Shown one piece after another: positions 1 to 8,514 of a stretch of DNA of 64,000 nt. The position numbers were made by a program, and so were the translations under genes. Within the stretch, counting starts at the first letter, position 1. Every line of letters starts with the position of its first letter. The notes below the pieces were generated by a model, which saw only the letters and a list, made by a program, of their open reading frames with translations, ran no database searches and was not told where the DNA came from. Origin of the DNA: CAVTQY01 sp963736975 (GTDB taxonomy: Bacteria; Pseudomonadota; Alphaproteobacteria; Acetobacterales; Acetobacteraceae); contig CAVTQY010000001.1 of assembly GCA_963736975.1 (NCBI GenBank), positions 310,001-374,000 on the forward strand, written 5' to 3'.

Positions 1-55
1 GCCATAGTGCTCCGGCGATCCACCGGCGTCGGAATGCCACGGGCGGCATGCGCAA

Positions 56-262
56 CTATTTAGCCACCATGACGTCCGACGCCTTGATCACCGCGACAGC
101 CGCGTCACCGACTTTGATGCCCAGCTCATCGATTGCCTCGTTGGTGATCGATGACGTCACCACCACGCCGTTGCCGATGTCGATACGGACGTGGCCGGTG
201 GTCTGGCCCTTCTGCACGCCGACCACCGTGCCCTTGAGCTGATTGCGGGCGCTGAGCTTCAT
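56..262 (-). CDS. Molbindin: single TOBE-domain molybdate-binding protein
   Basis: A 68-residue protein consisting of one TOBE domain. It opens with the SARNQLKGTV motif typical of Mop/molbindin proteins and closes with the conserved ITNEA...LGIKVGD...VIKASDVMV pattern. In the family, the small domains oligomerise and bind molybdate (or tungstate) oxyanions in the cytoplasm, for storage or homeostasis before molybdenum-cofactor synthesis. The length equals one TOBE repeat, so this is not the di-domain form. The ATG at 262 is preceded by a good GGAGGG ribosome binding site. A Mo-box-like palindrome lies 22-49 bases upstream, which suggests molybdate-responsive control. No ABC molybdate transporter is visible in the window; a molybdenum hydroxylase lies about 17 kb away. 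Confidence 0.88.
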   Translation of the reverse strand: MKLSARNQLKGTVVGVQKGQTTGHVRIDIGNGVVVTSSITNEAIDELGIKVGDAAVAVIKASDVMVAK

Positions 263-283
263 GATCCCTCCATGTTTTCGGAG

Positions 284-311
284 CGCGATATAACCACTCA
301 GATATATCGCG
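284..311. promoter_or_regulatory. Mo-box-like inverted repeat upstream of the molbindin gene
   Basis: Nine-base arms CGCGATATA and TATATCGCG are separated by ten bases, a perfect inverted repeat just upstream of the molbindin start codon and between the divergent molbindin and CBS genes. It resembles the known ModE/MopA operator layout (CGNTATATA-type arms facing TATATNNCG). The spacer is longer than the 6-7 bases of the E. coli site, so identity as a Mo-box is inferred. It could control both divergent genes. Confidence 0.5.
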
Positions 312-397
312 GATGGCGGTGTTTGGCCATATCAACCGGGAAACCCGCGCCTGGCTCCGCAGTTGAGGCTGCGTGAACCTCAGACGGGAGGACCATC

Positions 398-844
398 ATG
401 CATGTTCGTGAAGTGATGAGCCGTGACGTTCGCATCGCCAGCCCGGATCACCCAATCCGCGACGCCGCCAAGCTCATGGCCAAACTGGACACGGGTTTCC
501 TGCCGGTGGGCGAGAATGATCGCCTGATCGGCGCGATTACGGATCGCGACATCGCGATCCGTGCGGTTGCCGACGGCCGCGGGCCGGATACACCGATCCG
601 CGACGTGATGAGCAAAGGCATCGAGTTCTGCTTCGAGGACGAGGATGCAGAGAAGGTTTGCCAGAAAATGGGCAAACATCAGGTACGCCGGCTCGCGGTT
701 CTGAACCATGACAAGCGGCTGGTGGGCGTGGTCTCGCTCGGGGATTTTGCGATGCACCGCGACGACGGCGCCCCGGTTGGAAAAGCCCTGGAAGGCATCT
801 CCCATCCAGGCGGACACAAATCACAGACCGGGGCGCGGGCTTAG
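398..844 (+). CDS. CBS-domain pair protein
   Basis: A 148-residue cytosolic protein made almost entirely of two CBS motifs, about residues 1-57 (starting VREVMSRDVRIASPD) and 66-125 (starting IRDVMSKGIEFC). Each carries the usual IGAITDRDI or VGVVSLGDFA strand-helix signature. Tandem CBS pairs (Bateman modules) bind adenine nucleotides and usually sense energy state; a stand-alone pair has no enzymatic domain and probably acts by protein contact. The start is supported by GGAGGA eight bases upstream. The last ~20 residues are polar and probably disordered. The target is not evident; the neighbouring molbindin gene is divergent. Confidence 0.85.
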   Translation: MHVREVMSRDVRIASPDHPIRDAAKLMAKLDTGFLPVGENDRLIGAITDRDIAIRAVADGRGPDTPIRDVMSKGIEFCFEDEDAEKVCQKMGKHQVRRLAVLNHDKRLVGVVSLGDFAMHRDDGAPVGKALEGISHPGGHKSQTGARA

Positions 845-878
845 CTCGACTGATCGGAACCACCGCCGGTCATCTTCG

Positions 879-930
879 ACCTCTCCCGCTCGCGGGAGAG
901 GTCGGATCGCTAAGCGAGCCGGGTCAGGGC
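879..930 (+). repeat. Dispersed double-hairpin (REP-like) repeat, copy A
   Basis: Hairpin 1 is CCTCTCCCGC / GCGGGAGAGG with a two-base loop. It is followed by GTCG, a small second hairpin (TCGCT-A-AGCGA) and the tail CCGGGTCAGGGC. The same architecture recurs at 8460-8514 and twice at 21151-21270. The right end contains the stop codon of yraN (924-926). Confidence 0.8.
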
Positions 931-1295
931 CGTGTTTGTTCCAGACGGAACGCATCTGCGATGCGGCGCACGGCCCCCTGCGCGTCCACCACCAGCACGT
1001 CGAACCGCACGCCCTGCAGACCCCATTCCGGATGTTCAGCCAAGATGATCTCGGCCGCCCCGAGCAGCCGCATCCGCTGATGCCCGGACAGGGCTTCGGC
1101 CGCTGAGGCGAGCGTTGGGCGCGCCTTCACCTCCACAACGGCGAGCAGTCCTGCCTTTTCGGCAATTAGGTCGATCTCGCCTGCCGCGGTGCGAAGGCGC
1201 CTGGCGTGAATGATCCAGCCCTCCCGCTCCAAAGCCGCCGCGGCGGCGGCTTCCGCATCGATCCCGAGCCGATAGGTGCGTTCCCCGCGCTTCAC
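924..1295 (-). CDS. yraN: YraN/UPF0102 family nuclease-like protein
   Basis: 123 residues, the usual family size. The fold is restriction-endonuclease-like: the GEIDLIAEK...VVEVKAR segment (about residues 38-58) carries the D and ExK positions of a PD-(D/E)XK core. Family members are conserved near DNA-repair or cell-envelope genes but their cellular role is unsettled, so no substrate is assigned. The start is GTG at 1295, overlapping the pdxA stop in a GTGA arrangement, so the gene is translationally coupled as the last member of the minus-strand TCA/pdxA array. Its stop codon lies inside a REP-like repeat. Confidence 0.85.
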   Translation of the reverse strand: MKRGERTYRLGIDAEAAAAAALEREGWIIHARRLRTAAGEIDLIAEKAGLLAVVEVKARPTLASAAEALSGHQRMRLLGAAEIILAEHPEWGLQGVRFDVLVVDAQGAVRRIADAFRLEQTRP

Positions 1296-2278
1296 CGGTG
1301 CGCCGCCAACTCCGCTGCAAGTTCGATCGCGGCGATCAAGCTGGAAGGATCGGCGGCGCCTTTGCCTGCAATATCGAAGGCGGTGCCATGATCAGGTGAG
1401 GTGCGGACGATCGGAAGCCCCAGGGTCACGTTCACGCCGTGGCTCATGTCCAGTGTCTTGAGCGGGATCAGCCCCTGGTCATGATACATACAGATCGCCA
1501 CGTCATAGCGTGTTCGGGCCGCGGCGGTGAACATCGTATCTGGCGGCCAGGGGCCGGAGACATCCTCGCCGTCCGCGCGCAGCGCAGCGATTGCCGGGCC
1601 AATGATCGTGGTCTCCTCCTCGCCCAACGCACCTTGCTCGCCGGCATGCGGATTGAGCCCGGCAACGGCTAAGCGCGGATGCGGGATCCCGAAATGCCGG
1701 CGCAGCGCGTCCGAGGTGGTGCGCGCCGCGGCCAGGATCAGGGGTGTGGTCAACATCGCAAGTGAGTTGCGCAGGCTGGCATGCACCGTGACAGGCACTA
1801 CGCGGAGCTGAGGGCTCGCCAGCATCATGACCTGACGGCCGGTTGCGCCGGTCAGCGCGGCGAGGAATTCGGTGTGGCCCGGATAGGCAAAGCCGGCGTG
1901 ATACAGCGCCGCCTTGTTGATCGGATTGGTCACCACGCCGCTGACCCCGCCATCGCGCGCCAATTTCGTGGCACGCTTGATGGAGGCAATCACGGCCGGC
2001 GCGTTCGCGATGTCCGGCCGGCCGGGTCGCGGCGTGCCCGGCAAGACCACAGGCAAGACCGGCAGGGCGTCCGCGAAAATCAGCTCCGCGCTCTCCGGCC
2101 TATCGACTTCACCCACGGGAACATCCAGGCGAAGCTCGCGCGCCAACGCAGTCAGCCGCCTCGGATCATCGAGCGCGACGAAGCAGAGTTCTGTTCCCCG
2201 CAGCGCCAGCCACGCGCGCAAGGTGAGTTCTCCACCGATCCCGGCGGGATCGCCCATGGTTAAAGCGAGCGGGGTCAT
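1292..2278 (-). CDS. pdxA: 4-hydroxythreonine-4-phosphate dehydrogenase
   Basis: 328 residues, full length for PdxA. The enzyme oxidises 4-phospho-hydroxy-threonine with NAD(P), giving 3-amino-2-oxopropyl phosphate for pyridoxal 5'-phosphate synthesis. The N-terminus MTPLALTMGDPAGIGGE is diagnostic. The three metal-binding histidines occur in GHTEFLA, NPHAGE and MYHDQGLIP. The C-terminal TSPDHGTAFDIAGKG motif is intact. It starts three bases after the lpdA stop and overlaps yraN by four bases, so it is probably co-transcribed with the TCA genes. No rsmA (ksgA) neighbour, a common pdxA partner, is present. Confidence 0.95.
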   Translation of the reverse strand: MTPLALTMGDPAGIGGELTLRAWLALRGTELCFVALDDPRRLTALARELRLDVPVGEVDRPESAELIFADALPVLPVVLPGTPRPGRPDIANAPAVIASIKRATKLARDGGVSGVVTNPINKAALYHAGFAYPGHTEFLAALTGATGRQVMMLASPQLRVVPVTVHASLRNSLAMLTTPLILAAARTTSDALRRHFGIPHPRLAVAGLNPHAGEQGALGEEETTIIGPAIAALRADGEDVSGPWPPDTMFTAAARTRYDVAICMYHDQGLIPLKTLDMSHGVNVTLGLPIVRTSPDHGTAFDIAGKGAADPSSLIAAIELAAELAAHR

Positions 2279-2281
2279 CGT

Positions 2282-3673
2282 TCAGATATGCAAGGCGCGG
2301 CCGTCCGCGGCCAGGGCAGCTTCCTTCACAGCCTCGCTCAAAGTCGGATGCGCATGGCAGATACGTCCGACATCCTCGGCCGAGGCACCGAACTCCATCG
2401 CCGTCGCCACTTCCGCGATCAACGTGCCGCCATCCGGCCCGATGATATGCGCGCCGAGGATCCGGTCGGTGGTCTTGTCCGCCAGAATTTTCACGAATCC
2501 GTCGGTATCGCCCATCGCGCGCGCACGCCCGTTCGCAGTGAACGGGAATTTCCCCACGTTGTAGGCGATACCGGCAGCCTTCAGCTCTTCCTCCGTCTGG
2601 CCCACCGCCGCAACTTCAGGCCAAGTGTAAACAATGCCCGGTATCACCTGATAATTGACATGGCCAGCCTGGCCGGCAAGACGCTCGGCCAGCGCCACAC
2701 CCTCATCTTGCGCCTTATGCGCCAGCATCGGTCCGGCGATCACATCGCCGATCGCATAAATCCCACGGACGCTAGTCGCGTAATGCGGATCGGTCTTCAC
2801 CCGCCCGCGCTCGTCGCGCGCCACGCCGATCTCGTCGAGCCCAAGCCCATCGGTGAAGGCACGTCGTCCAACCGCGACCAGCACGACATCGGCGGCTATG
2901 GTCTCGGCAGCACCGCCGCGGGCGGGCTCGAGCGTCAAGGTGATGCCGTCATTGCCTTTGCGCGCGCCGGTGACTTTAGTGTTGAGGCGGAACTTCAACC
3001 CTTGCCGCGTCAAGATACGCTCGAAGGATTTCGCGACTTCGCCGTCCATACCGGGCACGATGCGTTCGAGGAACTCGATTACCGTGACCTCGGCACCGAG
3101 CCGGCGCCACACGCTGCCGAGTTCCAGTCCGATATAGCCGCCGCCGATCACCACAAGGCGCTTCGGCACCGAATCCAGTTCAAGGCCCCCGGTCGAGGTG
3201 ACGATCTGCTGCTCATCAACCTCGATACCGGGCAGGTCCATACTCGTGCTACCGGTGGCGATGACGATGTGCTTCGCCTCAAATGCGGTGCCGTTCACCT
3301 GCACAGTGTCGGGTGAGGTGATGCGTCCCTCGCCTTTCAGCCAGTCGATCTTGTTCTTGCGGAACAGGAACTCGACGCCCTTGACGTTGGTGGTCACCAC
3401 CTCGCCCTTGCGCGCCATCATGCGCCCGAGGTCAAGCTTGATCGAACCGATCTCGATGCCATGCGCAGCGAAATCATGCGCGGCGGCCGCAAGATTTTCT
3501 GATGACTGCAGCAGCGCCTTGGAGGGGATACAGCCGATATTGAGGCAGGTGCCGCCCAGCGTGGCGCGCTTCTCTACGCAGGCCACTTTCATCCCGAGCT
3601 GCGCCGCGCGCAGGGCACAGACATAGCCGCCCGGCCCGGCGCCGATGATGATGACGTCGTAGGAGGTGCTCAC
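2282..3673 (-). CDS. lpdA: Dihydrolipoyl dehydrogenase (E3)
   Basis: 463 residues. This flavoprotein reoxidises dihydrolipoyl groups of the 2-oxoglutarate dehydrogenase complex with NAD+. The N-terminal FAD-binding GAGPGGYVCA loop, the redox-active pair C43/C48 in GGTCLNIGC, the NAD-binding GGGYIGLELG motif and the C-terminal HAHPTLSEA (active-site His) are all intact. It starts with GTG immediately after the TGA of the VOC-family gene with no spacing, so coupling is likely. Its position downstream of sucA and sucB assigns it to the 2-oxoglutarate complex, although it may serve other lipoyl complexes. Confidence 0.95.
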   Translation of the reverse strand: MSTSYDVIIIGAGPGGYVCALRAAQLGMKVACVEKRATLGGTCLNIGCIPSKALLQSSENLAAAAHDFAAHGIEIGSIKLDLGRMMARKGEVVTTNVKGVEFLFRKNKIDWLKGEGRITSPDTVQVNGTAFEAKHIVIATGSTSMDLPGIEVDEQQIVTSTGGLELDSVPKRLVVIGGGYIGLELGSVWRRLGAEVTVIEFLERIVPGMDGEVAKSFERILTRQGLKFRLNTKVTGARKGNDGITLTLEPARGGAAETIAADVVLVAVGRRAFTDGLGLDEIGVARDERGRVKTDPHYATSVRGIYAIGDVIAGPMLAHKAQDEGVALAERLAGQAGHVNYQVIPGIVYTWPEVAAVGQTEEELKAAGIAYNVGKFPFTANGRARAMGDTDGFVKILADKTTDRILGAHIIGPDGGTLIAEVATAMEFGASAEDVGRICHAHPTLSEAVKEAALAADGRALHI

Positions 3674-4045
3674 TCAGGCCCCAGGCTTGTGGCAGACGGC
3701 TTCGATATTGTGCCCGTCGGGATCGAGCACGAAGGCGCCGTAGTAATCGGCGTGATACTGCGGACGCAGACCGGACGCACCGTTGTCGCGCCCGCCCGCA
3801 GCGATCGCAGCGGCGTGGAATGCGCGCACCTGGGCGCGATCGCGTGCCGCGAACGCGATGTGGATCGGTGCCGGCGGTTCGCCCTGGGAGATCCAGAAGC
3901 CGCCTTTCGTGTCGTCCTGATTGAAACCGGCGAACCCGTCGCCCTGCTTGACAATCTTGATGCCGAGCGGCGCCAACGCGGTAGTGTAAAATGCCTTGCT
4001 TTTGGCGAAATCGCGGACTGCAAAACCGATATGATCCAGAATCAT
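3674..4045 (-). CDS. VOC-superfamily (glyoxalase/dioxygenase-fold) protein
   Basis: 123 residues with one VOC module. It begins MILDHIGFAVRDFAKSKAFY (metal-ligand His at residue 5) and ends with DYYGAFVLDPDGHNIEAVCH, where the late Glu and His positions of a VOC metal site are kept. The fold is shared by glyoxalase I, extradiol dioxygenases and resistance proteins, so sequence alone does not give the substrate. It lies between sucB and lpdA with no gap to lpdA and has a GGAG ribosome binding site. An enzyme of unknown substrate inside a TCA operon suggests detoxification of a keto-acid by-product, but that is inference. Confidence 0.8.
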   Translation of the reverse strand: MILDHIGFAVRDFAKSKAFYTTALAPLGIKIVKQGDGFAGFNQDDTKGGFWISQGEPPAPIHIAFAARDRAQVRAFHAAAIAAGGRDNGASGLRPQYHADYYGAFVLDPDGHNIEAVCHKPGA

Positions 4046-4086
4046 CTTAAACTCCTTCTCGGCGGATCAAATTGCGCCCACACCAC

Positions 4087-5373
4087 TCAGATACCTAGCA
4101 GCAACCGCCGCGGATCCTCCACCCCCTCCTTCACCCGCACCAGAAACGACACCGCCTCCCGCCCATCGACGATCCGGTGATCATAAGACAGCGCCAGATA
4201 CATCATCGGCCGGATCTCCACCTTGTCGCCCGCTGCGACCGGCCGGTCCTGAATCTTGTGCATCCCCAGAATGCCCGACTGCGGCGGATTCAGGATTGGC
4301 GTGGACATCAGCGAACCGAAAATGCCGCCATTAGTGATGGTGAACGTCCCGCCGGTCAGCTCCTCCAGCTTTAGTGCACCATCCCGCGCCCGGCGGCCGA
4401 AATCCGCCACCACCCGCTCGATCTCGGCAAACCCCATCTGATCGGCATCACGAATCACCGGTACTACGAGCCCGGCCGATCCGCCCACGGCGATCCCCAT
4501 GTGCACAAAATTCTTATAAACAATATCATCGCCGTCGATCTCGGCGTTGACCGACGGGAACTCCTTCAGCGCGGCAACGCAGGCTTTGACGAAGAACCCC
4601 ATGAAACCAAGCCGCGCGCCCTCGTGCTTCTTCTCGAACGCCTCGCGGTACTCGGCGCGCAACGCCATCACCGCCGACATGTCCACCTCGTTGAAGGTGG
4701 TCAGCATGGCTGCGATGTTCTGCGCCTCCTTCAGCCGCGCGGCGATCGTGCGGCGCAGGCGCGTCATCCGCACCCGCTGCTCCCGCTGATCGGCCCCGCG
4801 CGGCGGCTTCGCAACGGGCGCGGGCGCAGCCGGTGCCGGGCGGTTGAGGAAGGCGAGCACATCACCCTTGGTAATCCGCCTATCCTTGCCGGACCCGTCG
4901 ATCTCGCCGGGCGAGATATGCTGCTCCTCCATGATCTTGGCCGCTGAAGGCATCGCCGGAGGCGTTCGGTCCGAGGGCGGCGTCGCCGGCCGGGCCACCG
5001 GCCCAAGTGCGCGCGGCGGCGGGTTGACCCCGGGCGGCGGATTGGCAGCGGCCCGCAACTCGGGTGCGGGCGGCGCCGGCACCGGCTTCACCGCCGCGGC
5101 CGGTTTGGGGGCGGCAGCCGGCATCGCCACCGCAGCGCCCCCATCCAGCCGCCCGAGCAGCGCGCCGACCTCGACTTCGCTCCCCTGCTCCGCGTCAATC
5201 GAGGAAAGCACCCCCGCTTCCGGCGCATTCACCTCGACCGTGACCTTGTCGGTCTCCAACTCCACCAGCGGCTCGTCCGCGGCCACCTGCTCGCCGGCTT
5301 GCTTCAGCCATCGGGCGACGGTCGCCTGCGTCACGCTTTCGCCCAACGCCGGAACCTTGATCTCGGTCGCCAT
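4087..5373 (-). CDS. sucB: Dihydrolipoyllysine-residue succinyltransferase (E2)
   Basis: 428 residues from the ATG at 5373; the reading frame runs further upstream, but MATEIKVPALGES is the canonical E2 start and has GAGGG before it. Domains: lipoyl domain 1-75 with K43 in ETDKVTV, an Ala/Pro-rich linker, the peripheral subunit-binding domain at about 145-185, and the catalytic domain from about 205 to the end with the active-site H398 and D402 in DHRIVDGREA. It transfers the succinyl group from lipoyl-lysine to CoA. The gene starts 11 bases after sucA. Confidence 0.95.
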   Translation of the reverse strand: MATEIKVPALGESVTQATVARWLKQAGEQVAADEPLVELETDKVTVEVNAPEAGVLSSIDAEQGSEVEVGALLGRLDGGAAVAMPAAAPKPAAAVKPVPAPPAPELRAAANPPPGVNPPPRALGPVARPATPPSDRTPPAMPSAAKIMEEQHISPGEIDGSGKDRRITKGDVLAFLNRPAPAAPAPVAKPPRGADQREQRVRMTRLRRTIAARLKEAQNIAAMLTTFNEVDMSAVMALRAEYREAFEKKHEGARLGFMGFFVKACVAALKEFPSVNAEIDGDDIVYKNFVHMGIAVGGSAGLVVPVIRDADQMGFAEIERVVADFGRRARDGALKLEELTGGTFTITNGGIFGSLMSTPILNPPQSGILGMHKIQDRPVAAGDKVEIRPMMYLALSYDHRIVDGREAVSFLVRVKEGVEDPRRLLLGI

Positions 5374-5384
5374 GCTGCGCGCCC

Positions 5385-8234
5385 TCAGCCGAGCCCGAGC
5401 GCGTCGGCCACCAGCGCGGCCTGCTCCGCGCCATGCGTGCGCGACAGCCCGGTGGCGGGGCTCGCGGCGGCCCGCCGCCCGGCGTAACGCGGCCGCTTGC
5501 ACGCGCCGTCCAGCCCGCCCAGCACCGCCTCGATCCGCCGATCCACGAAACTCCAGCCGCCCATGTTCTCCGGCTCTTCCTGACACCACACCACATCGGC
5601 GTTACGATAGGGCGCCAAAAGGCTGCTCAGGCTCTTCTCCGGGAATGGATAGAATTGCTCGAGACGAAGGAGCGCCACGTCATTCACACCCTTCTCGCGC
5701 CTTTCGCTCAGCAGGTCGTAATAGACCTTGCCGGCGCACAGCACCGCGCGGCGGATTTTCTCCGCCGGCGCAATCAGGTCCATTTCCGGGATCACGCACT
5801 GGAACGCGCTGCCGCTCGCCATCTCATGCAGCGGCGAGACCGCCAGCTTGTGCCGCAGCAGCGATTTCGGTGTGAACACGATCAGCGGCTTGCGGTAGTT
5901 GCGCCGGAGCTGGCGACGCAGCGCATGGAAGTAGTTCGCCGGCGTCGTCAGGTTGCAAACCGACATGTTCTTCTCGGCACAGAGCTGCAAATACCGCTCG
6001 ATGCGCGCCGAGGAATGCTCCGGCCCCTGCCCTTCATAACCGTGCGGCAGCAACAATGTCAGCCCGGACATACGCAGCCACTTGGTCTCGCCGGACGCCA
6101 GAAACTGGTCGATGATCACCTGCGCGCCGTTGGCGAAGTCGCCGAACTGCGCCTCCCACAACACCAGCGTGCGCGGATCGGCGAGCGAATACCCGTATTC
6201 GAAGCCGAGCACGCCGGCTTCCGACAAAAGTGAATTATAGATCTCGATGCGTGCCTGCTCAGGTGCGATGTTGTTGAGCGGCACGTATTCGTGCTGGTTC
6301 GTCTGGTCGATCAGCACCGCATGGCGCTGGCTGAACGTGCCGCGCTGCGAGTCCTCGCCGGAGAGGCGCACCCGGTGACCCTCCAGCAGCAGCGACCCGA
6401 AGGCCAGCGCCTCGCCAGTCGCCCAGTCGATGCCCTCGCCGCTTTCGATCATCTGCCGCTTGGCTTCGAGCTGCCGCGCGATCTTGGGATTGAGGTCGAA
6501 GCCCTCCGGCGCCCGCGCGAGCGCAACCCCGACCTGCTTCAACACGGCGGTATCAACGCCGGTCGCTTCCTCGGTGCGCTCGGCTTCGCCATTGCCCTGC
6601 GACAACCCGGCCCAGTGGCCTTCCAGCCAGTCGGCCTTGTTCGGGCGATAGGATTGCGCCGCCTTGTTCGCCGCATCGAGCCGCGCCATCAGCTCGTCCC
6701 ACATCGCCTTCGCCGCCTCGGCGGAGACCACGCCCGCATCGATCAGCGCCTCGGCGTACAGCGTGCGCGTCGTCTTCTGCGCGGCGATGGCGCGATACAT
6801 CAATGGCTGTGTGAACGCCGGCTCGTCGGTCTCGTTATGACCATGGCGGCGGTAACAGACGATATCGAGAACGATGTCGGTGGAAAACCGCATGCGGAAC
6901 TCGGCCGCCATGCGGGCGCAGAAAATCACCGCCTCCGGGTCGTCGCCGTTCACATGCAGGATCGGCGCCTGGATGGACTTCGCCACATCGGTGCAATAGA
7001 GGCCCGAATAGGCGTGCGCCGGCATCGTGGTGAAGCCGATCTGGTTGTTTACCACAACATGGATGGTACCGCCGGTGCGATAGCCGATCAACTGGCTCAT
7101 TGCCAGCGTCTCGTACACCAGCCCCTGGCCGGCGAAAGCGGCATCGCCGTGCATCAGGATCGCCATGACCGAGCTGCGCCGCTGCACATCTCCCGCCTGG
7201 TCCTGACGCGCGCGCACCTTGCCGACCACCACCGGATCGACCGCTTCCAGATGCGATGGGTTCGGTTGCAACGACAGATGCACTTGCCTGCCGTCGATCT
7301 CTATATCGGCTGAGGTGCCGAGATGGTATTTTACATCTCCGGAGCCCTGCACGTCGTCCGGCTTGAAGCTCTCACCGCCGAACTCACTGAACAGCGCGGT
7401 GAGCGGCTTGCGGACAATGTTCACCAGCGTGTTCAGCCGGCCGCGATGCGGCATGCCGATGGCGATCTCGTTCACGCCTTCCGCCGCCGCCACGTCGATG
7501 ATAGCGTGCAAAGCTGGGATAGTGATCTCGCCGCCCTCCAGGCCAAAACGCTTCGTGGTAACGTAACGCTTCTGGCAGAATGCCTCGAAGCCTTCGGCCT
7601 CGGTCAGTTGCTGCAGGATGGTGCGGCGGGCTGCCGCGTCGAAGCCGCGCTTCCACGGCGCCCCTTCGACCTTGCGTTGGATCCAGGCCTTCTGATCGGG
7701 ATCCTGGATGTGCATGAACTCGACACCTATCGAGCCGCAATAGGTCTCGCGCAAAACCGAGACGATCTCGCGCAACGTGGCGGTCTCGCGGCCGAGCACG
7801 TTGTCGATGAAAATCGGGCGGTCCCAGTCGGCCGGCGTGAACCCGTAGGTCGCCGGGTCGAGCTCCGCGTGCCGCTTGGGCACCTGCAGGCCGAGCGGAT
7901 CGAGTTGCGCCTCCAGGTGGCCGCGCACGCGGTAGCTGCGGATCAGCATCAGCGCGCGCAGCGACTCCATGATCGCGGAGCGCAGCTGTGCGGCGGCGGC
8001 AATCGGGGGGGCGGCCGTTTCGGCGCCATTGCCGAACGCGCTCAAGCGCGGCGCCCACGAAGCGCCGGTCGCCTCTTCCAGCACCGCCCGGCTTTCATCG
8101 TTCAGCGTCGAGAAGAGCTCGCCGAAGCTCGGGTCAACGGCATCCGGATCGGTCGCCCAGCGCGCGTAGAGCTCACCCAGAAACGCCGCGTTCGCGCCGT
8201 TGAATGCGGAAGCAAGAATATCGACGCCCGCCAT
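5385..8234 (-). CDS. sucA: 2-oxoglutarate dehydrogenase E1 component
   Basis: 949 residues from the ATG at 8234 (MAGVDILASAFNGANAAF), preceded by AGGGAGATC; an upstream in-frame start would add only an Arg-rich stretch. This thiamine-diphosphate enzyme decarboxylates 2-oxoglutarate and succinylates the lipoyl group of SucB. Visible signatures: the N-terminal E2-binding segment with ELYARWATDPDAV, IGMPHRGRLN, the HGDAAFAGQG metal/ThDP motif, RRHGHNETDEPAFTQP, and the C-terminal QEEPENMGGW. The order sucA-sucB-VOC-lpdA is compact. The region before it holds repeats and the DUF2852 gene. Confidence 0.95.
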   Translation of the reverse strand: MAGVDILASAFNGANAAFLGELYARWATDPDAVDPSFGELFSTLNDESRAVLEEATGASWAPRLSAFGNGAETAAPPIAAAAQLRSAIMESLRALMLIRSYRVRGHLEAQLDPLGLQVPKRHAELDPATYGFTPADWDRPIFIDNVLGRETATLREIVSVLRETYCGSIGVEFMHIQDPDQKAWIQRKVEGAPWKRGFDAAARRTILQQLTEAEGFEAFCQKRYVTTKRFGLEGGEITIPALHAIIDVAAAEGVNEIAIGMPHRGRLNTLVNIVRKPLTALFSEFGGESFKPDDVQGSGDVKYHLGTSADIEIDGRQVHLSLQPNPSHLEAVDPVVVGKVRARQDQAGDVQRRSSVMAILMHGDAAFAGQGLVYETLAMSQLIGYRTGGTIHVVVNNQIGFTTMPAHAYSGLYCTDVAKSIQAPILHVNGDDPEAVIFCARMAAEFRMRFSTDIVLDIVCYRRHGHNETDEPAFTQPLMYRAIAAQKTTRTLYAEALIDAGVVSAEAAKAMWDELMARLDAANKAAQSYRPNKADWLEGHWAGLSQGNGEAERTEEATGVDTAVLKQVGVALARAPEGFDLNPKIARQLEAKRQMIESGEGIDWATGEALAFGSLLLEGHRVRLSGEDSQRGTFSQRHAVLIDQTNQHEYVPLNNIAPEQARIEIYNSLLSEAGVLGFEYGYSLADPRTLVLWEAQFGDFANGAQVIIDQFLASGETKWLRMSGLTLLLPHGYEGQGPEHSSARIERYLQLCAEKNMSVCNLTTPANYFHALRRQLRRNYRKPLIVFTPKSLLRHKLAVSPLHEMASGSAFQCVIPEMDLIAPAEKIRRAVLCAGKVYYDLLSERREKGVNDVALLRLEQFYPFPEKSLSSLLAPYRNADVVWCQEEPENMGGWSFVDRRIEAVLGGLDGACKRPRYAGRRAAASPATGLSRTHGAEQAALVADALGLG

Positions 8235-8410
8235 CCGTCCCGATCTCCCTGACCTGTCGGTTTGGCCGCGTCGCCTTCCTCGGGATGTCACCCGACGCAT
8301 CGGGAGCCGCAGCTCTCGGCGTCATCTCATTGCAAGGAGGGACAGGCGAAGACCGGCAGGCGAGCCGGCTTCCACATGCGGCCATCGCGACGGCGTTTCA
8401 AGCGGAACCC

Positions 8411-8440
8411 TTACCCGGCTTGCGGGAGAGGCTAAGCCCG
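8411..8440 (+). repeat. Partial REP-like repeat remnant
   Basis: The segment has the GGCTTGCGGGAGAGG half of the first hairpin followed by CTAAGC, matching parts of the full repeat copies, but it lacks the left arm and tail. It lies 20 bases from the full copy at 8460-8514. Confidence 0.45.
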
Positions 8441-8459
8441 AAGCGCTCCGCCTCTACTT

Positions 8460-8514
8460 CACCTCTCCCGCCTTGCGGGAGAGGTCGGCGCGCGAGAGCG
8501 CGCCGGGTGAGGGC
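8460..8514 (+). repeat. Dispersed double-hairpin (REP-like) repeat, copy B
   Basis: Hairpin 1 is CCTCTCCCGC / GCGGGAGAGG with a three-base loop. After GTC comes a GC-rich second hairpin (GGCGCGC-GAGA-GCGCGCC) and the tail GGGTGAGGGC. Its right end reaches the stop codon of the DUF2852 gene (8514-8516), so on the minus strand it is the immediate 3' end of that transcript and may act as a terminator or stabiliser. Confidence 0.85.

Noticed and set aside
6291..7313. A 340-codon plus-strand ORF opposite sucA
   Set aside because: It is Arg- and His-rich antisense shadow of a conserved gene without start signals.
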